From Paragemmobacter kunshanensis (GTDB lineage Bacteria; Pseudomonadota; Alphaproteobacteria; Rhodobacterales; Rhodobacteraceae): a stretch of 64,000 nucleotides of DNA. Positions 59,742 to 64,000 of this stretch are shown here, in pieces. Each line of letters begins with the position of its first letter. Positions within the stretch are counted from its first letter, which is position 1. The stretch spans positions 46,421-110,420 of the forward strand of contig NZ_JAALFE010000016.1 of NCBI RefSeq assembly GCF_011059185.1, given 5' to 3'. A model generated the notes under the pieces. The model was not told the origin of the DNA. It saw only the letters and a list, made by a program, of their open reading frames with translations, and searched no databases. Made by a program: the position numbers and the translations under genes.

Positions 59742-60254
59742 ATGACGCGACCTGACCGCATCTGTGTCGGTGCCATCGCCGGGTCTTTCGGCGTGCAGGG
59801 CGAGGTGCGGCTGAAAAGCTTTTGCGCCGATCCGGAGGCGATTGCCGATTACGGCCCGCTCTGGACCGAGGATGGAACGCGATCCTTTACCGTGAAGCTG
59901 ACGCGGGCCTCTGTCTCGGGCGGGGTGGGCGCGCGCCTGTCGGGCGTTGCCACCAAGGAACAGGCCGATGCCTTGAAGGGCGTGCAGCTTTTCGCGGATC
60001 GGGACCGGCTGCCTTCACTGCCGGATGACGAATTCTATCACGCCGACCTGATCGGCCTGACTGCGCAGGATACCGGGGGCGTGACCCTTGGCACGGTGCG
60101 CGCGGTGCATAATCACGGGGCGGGCGACATGCTGGAGATCCTGGGGCCGGGGACGAAATCGGCGCTGCTGGTGCCTTTCACGCTTGCCGTGGTGCCGACG
60201 GTCGATCTTGCGGCGCGGCGGATCGTGGTGGACATGCCGGAAGGTCTGGAATGA
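59742..60254 (+). CDS. rimM: ribosome maturation factor RimM
   Basis: A 170-residue protein with the RimM N-terminal beta-barrel ([22 protein letters not shown]) and PRC-barrel C-terminal half ([40 protein letters not shown]). It assists 30S head maturation with S19 and S13. Two ATGs are close (59736 and 59742); the second has better spacing from GGGTGA. Its stop overlaps trmD by 4 bases. Confidence 0.95.
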   Translation: MTRPDRICVGAIAGSFGVQGEVRLKSFCADPEAIADYGPLWTEDGTRSFTVKLTRASVSGGVGARLSGVATKEQADALKGVQLFADRDRLPSLPDDEFYHADLIGLTAQDTGGVTLGTVRAVHNHGAGDMLEILGPGTKSALLVPFTLAVVPTVDLAARRIVVDMPEGLE

Positions 60255-61048
60255 CCGACGACTTGCCCCGGTCCCATGGTCGCCTGAAGGTGCAGGTGAC
60301 CCTGCAACCCCGCGACCTGATGGAGGAACCGCGCCGTGTGAAGGGCGCATGGGAGGCGCGGATCGTCACGCTGTTTCCCGAGGCCTTTCCCGGTGTGCTG
60401 GGCCTGTCGCTGACGGGGAAGGCGCTGGATCAGGGGCTATGGCGGCTGGAGACGCTGGACCTGCGGACCTTCGGCGAAGGCAAGCACCGGAATGTGGATG
60501 ACACGCCTGCCGGCGGTGGCGCGGGGATGGTTCTGCGCGCCGATGTGGTGCATCGCGCGCTGCGGCAGGCGATGAGCGGCGCGCCCATGGATCGGGCGCG
60601 CTGGCCGGTGGTCTATCTTTCGCCGCGCGGGAGGCCCTTTGATCAGGCCCGCGCGCGGGGCTGGGCGGCGGCAGAGGGGGTGACAATCCTTTGCGGGCGG
60701 TTCGAGGGGGTGGATCAGCGGGTGCTGGACCATTGGGGGATCGAGGAGGTCAGCCTTGGGGATTTCGTCCTGACCGGGGGCGAGATCGCGGCGCAGGCGA
60801 TGATTGATGCCACGGTGCGGCTGTTGCCCAATGTGCTGGGCAATGCGGCCAGCACCGAGGAGGAAAGCTTCTCTGACGGGCTTCTGGAGCATCCGCAGTT
60901 TACGCGTCCTGCAGTCTGGGAAGGGCGGGAGATTCCGCCGGTGCTGATGTCAGGCCATCATGGCGAGATCGAGAAATGGCGGCGGGCAGAGCGGGAGCGG
61001 CTGACGCAGGAGCGGCGGCCGGATCTGTGGGAGAAACGGAAGGGGTGA
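60251..61048 (+). CDS. trmD: tRNA (guanine37-N1)-methyltransferase
   Basis: A 265-residue SPOUT methyltransferase. Diagnostic stretches are [54 protein letters not shown] and [11 protein letters not shown], which form the knot that binds SAM. It makes m1G37 and prevents frameshifting. An N-terminal extension of about 30 residues precedes the usual start; the ATG at 60251 overlaps the rimM stop, and internal ATG 60320 ([11 protein letters not shown]) is an alternative. The stop lies in the first unit of a tandem repeat. Confidence 0.95.
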   Translation: MTDDLPRSHGRLKVQVTLQPRDLMEEPRRVKGAWEARIVTLFPEAFPGVLGLSLTGKALDQGLWRLETLDLRTFGEGKHRNVDDTPAGGGAGMVLRADVVHRALRQAMSGAPMDRARWPVVYLSPRGRPFDQARARGWAAAEGVTILCGRFEGVDQRVLDHWGIEEVSLGDFVLTGGEIAAQAMIDATVRLLPNVLGNAASTEEESFSDGLLEHPQFTRPAVWEGREIPPVLMSGHHGEIEKWRRAERERLTQERRPDLWEKRKG

Positions 61049-61100
61049 ACCCCTTCGAGGCGGGGTGAACCCCTTCAAGGCGGGGTGAACCCCGCCCTAC
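61041..61100 (+). repeat. three 20-bp tandem units at the trmD 3-prime end
   Basis: Three exact-length 20-base units beginning 61041, 61061 and 61081, each with the self-complementary core GGGGTGAACCCC; the first two differ at two positions, the third diverges after the core. The trmD stop codon is in unit 1. Confidence 0.85.
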
Positions 61101-61400
61101 GGGCAGCTTGGAGAAGATGCGGTTGAAGGGGCACGGCACTGCGCTTCGGCCCTTGACCGCAAGGGCCATTCGCCCCTATACGCGCCCGATCCGGGGCGGT
61201 TTCGTCATCCGGGTGCGATTCCTTTTGCCTTCTGCTTTCTTCGGCAGGAACCGGGCAGGGGAGGCGGCATCAAAAGCAGGCCTGCATCTCTGGCGGGCGT
61301 CCCATGCCGAAGTCGGGCGGGGACGGACCCGGACGAGGACCGAGAGCTCTGGGGCGGCATCACCTTCACGGGCATACCGTGAGCATAGAAAGGATTGCGC
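61101..61400. other. 300-base gap upstream of rplS
   Basis: No gene seen. It should contain the promoter and leader of the rplS-rpmE unit. I could not identify a clear promoter or an r-protein autoregulatory site by eye. Confidence 0.5.
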
Positions 61401-61775
61401 ATGAACCTGATCGCGCAGATCGAGGCGGAGCAGATCGCTGCCCTGAACAAGACCATCCCGGATTTCAAGGCCGGCGACACCATCCGTGTCGGCTATAAGG
61501 TGACCGAAGGCTCGCGTTCGCGGGTGCAGATGTATGAAGGCGTCTGCATCGGCCGCAAGGGCGGGCTGACCATCTCGGCCTCGTTCACCGTCCGCAAGAT
61601 TTCCTTCGGCGAAGGCGTGGAGCGGGTGTTCCCGCTCTATTCGACCAATATCGATTCGATCGAGGTCGTCCGTCGTGGCCGCGTGCGCCGCGCGAAGCTG
61701 TACTATCTGCGTTCGCGTCGCGGCAAATCGGCCCGGATCGCCGAAGTGACGAATTACAAAGAAAAAGCCGAGTAA
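61401..61775 (+). CDS. rplS: 50S ribosomal protein L19
   Basis: A 124-residue L19: [53 protein letters not shown] and [18 protein letters not shown] are all standard. It sits at the 30S-50S interface. ATG 61401 follows AAAGGA; a TTG two codons earlier is not needed. rpmE starts 12 bases downstream. Confidence 0.97.
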   Translation: MNLIAQIEAEQIAALNKTIPDFKAGDTIRVGYKVTEGSRSRVQMYEGVCIGRKGGLTISASFTVRKISFGEGVERVFPLYSTNIDSIEVVRRGRVRRAKLYYLRSRRGKSARIAEVTNYKEKAE

Positions 61776-61787
61776 GGAGCCGCACCG

Positions 61788-62009
61788 ATGAAAAAGGGCA
61801 TCCACCCCGACTATCACATGATCACGGTCAAGATGACCGATGGCTCCACCTTCCAGACCCGCACCACCTGGGGCAAGGAAGGCGAGCAGATGGCGCTGGA
61901 CATCGATCCGCTGGCGCATCCGGCCTGGACCGGGCAGTCGGCCAAGCTGATGGATACCGGCGGCCGCGTGTCGAAGTTCAAGAACAAGTATGCCGGTCTG
62001 GGCTTCTGA
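61788..62009 (+). CDS. rpmE: 50S ribosomal protein L31
   Basis: A 73-residue L31 ([21 protein letters not shown]). No CxxC zinc motif is present, so this is the Cys-minus, zinc-independent form, with an alphaproteobacterial [16 protein letters not shown] end. AAGGAG precedes ATG 61788. Last gene of the unit, followed by a good terminator. Confidence 0.95.
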   Translation: MKKGIHPDYHMITVKMTDGSTFQTRTTWGKEGEQMALDIDPLAHPAWTGQSAKLMDTGGRVSKFKNKYAGLGF

Positions 62010-62031
62010 GTCCGGTCTTGCATGGGTCTGG

Positions 62032-62064
62032 AAACGCCGCTCCATTCGGGGCGGCGTTTTTCGT
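62032..62064 (+). terminator. intrinsic terminator of rplS-rpmE
   Basis: AAACGCCGC pairs with GCGGCGTTT across a 10-nt loop, and the T-run continues as TTTTTCGTTT. Located 22 bases past the rpmE stop. Confidence 0.85.
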
Positions 62065-62079
62065 TTCAGGATGGGACAT

Positions 62080-62511
62080 ATGCTGATGCTGCGTTGTCTT
62101 GCGCCTTTGGCCCTGGTGGCCCTTGTCCTGCCCGCAAAGGTGGCCCGTGCCGAGGTGGCCTGGCTGCATGACATCCAGGGTTGGTTCGGGCTTGAGATGT
62201 TCGAGGAAATGGCCTGCGCGGGAAATCCCGTCAGGATGCGGGTGGCGGAGGGGACGGACCGGCTGGAACTGCGCTGGCGAAAGCCGGTGACCTATGCGGA
62301 TGGCAGCGTCACGGATGCGGTGGACTTTCGCATCACGGGGATCGAGGGTGGCGATGTCACGATGATCCGGCTGAGGGACGGGGTTCCGGCCCTGTTCCGC
62401 TTTTCCGGGGATTTCCAGAGTTTCGACTATTTCGAAGGGCCTGATCTGGAGGCCGCGCAGAAGGCCGAGATCCTGGTTACCTTCACGCGTTGCGAGTTGC
62501 AGGGAAGCTGA
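62080..62511 (+). CDS. unknown exported protein (143 aa)
   Basis: No family recognised. Residues 1-24 (MLMLRCLAPLALVALVLP then AKVARA) form a Sec signal peptide. The mature part is small and beta-rich looking, with two Cys, one near the start of the mature chain (MACAG) and one at the end (TRCELQ), likely a disulfide. ATG 62080 has AGGATGGG upstream; ATG 62071 is an alternative. It lies between rpmE and mipZ and has its own transcription after the terminator. Confidence 0.7.
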   Translation: MLMLRCLAPLALVALVLPAKVARAEVAWLHDIQGWFGLEMFEEMACAGNPVRMRVAEGTDRLELRWRKPVTYADGSVTDAVDFRITGIEGGDVTMIRLRDGVPALFRFSGDFQSFDYFEGPDLEAAQKAEILVTFTRCELQGS

Positions 62512-62644
62512 GCAATCGCTGGGGTGCTTTTTCCGGAGCCGCGGCGCAAGGAAGGGCTTGCGGATTCCCGCCAACTGGGCCTTATCCCTGTCTCGCACCG
62601 CGCGCTGCCGCGCGGTTGGCCTTCTTGCCAGTGGGGACTGCTGT

Positions 62645-63454
62645 ATGGCGCATATCATCGTTGTCGGGAACGAGAAGGGCGGGTCGGGGAAATCGACGAC
62701 CTGCATGCATGTCGGCACGGCACTGGCGCGGCTGGGGTTCCGGGTGGGGGCGCTGGACCTGGACCTGCGGCAGCGGAGCTTTGGCCGCTATGTCGAGAAC
62801 CGGCGGGCCTATATGGCGCGGACGGGGTTGAGCCTGCCCAGCCCGGACTATCGCGAATTGCCGGAAGTCCCCGCCGATGCCATGCAGCCCGGCGAGAATG
62901 CCTTTGATGCGCGGCTGGCGGCGGCTGTGGCGGCGCTGGAGCCGGTTTCGGATTTCATCGTCATTGATTGCCCCGGATCGCATACGCGGCTGTCACAGGT
63001 GGCGCATTCGCTGGCCGATACGCTGATCACGCCGTTGAATGACAGTTTCGTGGATTTCGATCTGCTGGCGCGGGTGGACCCGGAGACGGGCAAGGTGAAG
63101 GGGCCGTCGATCTATTCCGAGATGGTCTGGAACGCGCGGCAGTTGCGCGCGCAGGCGGGGCTGAAGCCGATCGACTGGATCGTGCTGCGCAACCGCCTTG
63201 GCGCGCAGCAGATGCACAACAAGAAGAAGGTGGGTGCCGCGCTGGAGGAATTGTCGCGGCGGATCGGGTTCCGTGTGGCGCCTGGCTTTTCCGAACGTGT
63301 GATCTTCCGCGAACTTTTCCCGCGCGGGCTGACGCTCTTGGACCTGCGCGATACGGGCGTGGATCAGCTGAACCTGTCCAATATCGCCGCACGGCAGGAA
63401 GTGCGCGATCTGGTGAGCGAACTCAGACTGCCCGGTGTTCGGGTGGATTTCTGA
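62645..63454 (+). CDS. mipZ: division-plane positioning ATPase MipZ
   Basis: A 269-residue ParA/MinD-type ATPase. The deviant Walker A is NEKGGSGKSTT, followed by ALDLDLRQRSFGRYVENRRAY, TPLNDSFVDFDLLARVDP and FSERVIFRELFPRGLTLLDL, all close to Caulobacter MipZ. MipZ binds ParB near the origins and inhibits FtsZ away from midcell. ATG 62645 has GGGGAC upstream. A possible small antisense gene overlaps its last 32 bases. Confidence 0.92.
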   Translation: MAHIIVVGNEKGGSGKSTTCMHVGTALARLGFRVGALDLDLRQRSFGRYVENRRAYMARTGLSLPSPDYRELPEVPADAMQPGENAFDARLAAAVAALEPVSDFIVIDCPGSHTRLSQVAHSLADTLITPLNDSFVDFDLLARVDPETGKVKGPSIYSEMVWNARQLRAQAGLKPIDWIVLRNRLGAQQMHNKKKVGAALEELSRRIGFRVAPGFSERVIFRELFPRGLTLLDLRDTGVDQLNLSNIAARQEVRDLVSELRLPGVRVDF

Positions 63455-63614
63455 GGCTGTTTTCGCCAGTCACGGGAATAGCGCCGGCCTGTCTTTCCCG
63501 CAGCATTTCGCGCGCGCCGATGCGTTGCAGGCGCAGATCGAAATGCGGATCGACATGGGCGGATTTGTGGGCGAAGAGCCCGAGCTTTTCCAAGAGAGCA
63601 AGACCGAGTTGCAT
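63423..63614 (-). CDS. possible small protein (63 aa)
   Basis: A frame from ATG 63614, with AGGA 10 bases upstream, encoding MQLGLALLEKLGLFAHKSAH and VDPHFDLRLQRIGAREMLRE, then a less convincing tail that overlaps the mipZ 3-prime end. Codon bias is gene-like in the first 45 codons only. No family recognised. A terminator and another gene end lie upstream on the same strand. Could be spurious. Confidence 0.4.
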   Translation of the reverse strand: MQLGLALLEKLGLFAHKSAHVDPHFDLRLQRIGAREMLRERQAGAIPVTGENSLRNPPEHRAV

Positions 63615-63752
63615 CGTGATATCCTGTCTGGTCGGATGGGGCGTGAATTCGGGTGCAGGCAGTTCTGACCGCAAGGATTGCGCGGAAAAGGGGCAGGAAA
63701 GGGGCAGGTGCCGGGTCTTTCCATGCCGGAATGATCGCTTTTCAAAAGAGTT

Positions 63753-63776
63753 CGGGGGCCGCGTCGGCGGCCCCCG
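63753..63776 (-). terminator. terminator of the gene ending at 63799
   Basis: CGGGGGCCGC pairs with GCGGCCCCCG over a 4-nt loop; on the minus strand it is followed by AACTCTTTTG. It lies 23 bases after the stop of the truncated gene. Confidence 0.7.
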
Positions 63777-63798
63777 CATGCCTTGCTGAGGGTGCGGC

Positions 63799-64000
63799 CT
63801 ATTCGGCCGCGCGGGTCACATTGTCCCCGATGATCGTGTCGCGGGCGACACGCGCTTCGGGGGCCGTCAGGCTGCGCCGGGCAGAGGGGCCATAGGCCGT
63901 GAAATCCATCCCTTCCAGTTGCGTGTTGATTTGCGCTGAGAGCTGACCCGGTTGGGCTGAAGATTTCCATTGAGATTTGACCCATGTGACCCTTCCCCGA
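63799..64000 (-). CDS. C-terminal end of an unidentified gene (right edge)
   Basis: The minus strand has an open frame from the window edge to a TAG at 63799. The visible 66 residues end QLEGMDFTAYGPSARRSL, TAPEARVARDTIIGDNVTRAAE. Codon bias and the terminator just downstream support a real gene whose start is outside the window. I do not recognise the family. Confidence 0.5.
   Translation of the reverse strand, partial: RGRVTWVKSQWKSSAQPGQLSAQINTQLEGMDFTAYGPSARRSLTAPEARVARDTIIGDNVTRAAE

Overview
This 64 kb, very GC-rich window looks like the chromosome of a Rhodobacteraceae-type alphaproteobacterium (Rhodobacter/Paracoccus relatives). I infer this from gene orders (ffh ... rpsP-rimM-trmD-rplS-rpmE; rsmI-yraN-gshB), a MipZ division-site ATPase, an RpoHII-like sigma factor with an RpoE-type promoter, and the strong G/C third-position bias. 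I saw no rRNA, tRNA, CRISPR array, prophage or transposase gene.

Layout. 1-3.6 kb: a minus-strand housekeeping run (class IV aminotransferase, universal stress protein, NifU-like Fe-S protein, TsaB, RimI). 3.7-7.6 kb: M3 peptidase and an amino-acid ABC permease plus binding protein. 7.9-12.4 kb: a minus-strand operon rpoH-chaN-coaBC-dut-moeB-like. 12.5-27.4 kb: cobU and an alpha-ribazole-phosphatase-like gene, GST, comM, gshB-yraN-rsmI, a periplasmic LppC-like lipoprotein, glnD, murJ, a rhomboid-like protein, trpS and an unknown membrane protein. 27.5-36.4 kb: a quaternary-amine catabolic island: CdhR-type regulator, beta-keto acid cleavage enzyme, fused carnitine dehydrogenase/thioesterase, SDR, acyl-CoA dehydrogenase, NDP-forming acyl-CoA synthetase and a CaiD-like hydratase. 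Together these could take gamma-butyrobetaine or crotonobetaine to carnitine and on to glycine betaine. 36.5-49.3 kb: GMC oxidoreductase, choline-sulfatase, CocE/NonD hydrolase, a peptide-type ABC importer whose binding protein carries a one-base frameshift in a poly-G tract, a class II aldolase and an esterase. 49.5-56 kb: cold-shock protein, a DUF2892 protein behind a SqrR-like operator, a large secreted coiled-coil protein, an aldehyde dehydrogenase, and an EamA exporter with a LysR regulator. 56.4-62 kb: the SRP/ribosome operon. 62-64 kb: a secreted protein, MipZ and the end of a truncated gene.

The most interesting unexplained structure is non-coding: (i) three arrays of TGCA cores spaced 12-13 bp, all in the same orientation just downstream of gene ends; (ii) seven copies of a 19-20 nt TATTTGGGCCAAGATGAAG-like motif, one of them inside an open reading frame; (iii) a 225-bp element bounded by perfect 54-bp inverted repeats inside the carnitine cluster; (iv) clusters of tandem hairpins built around TGCGTCA; and (v) an 11-copy CATCGG repeat in front of gshB. 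A rhomboid that has lost its catalytic residues is the most interesting protein oddity.
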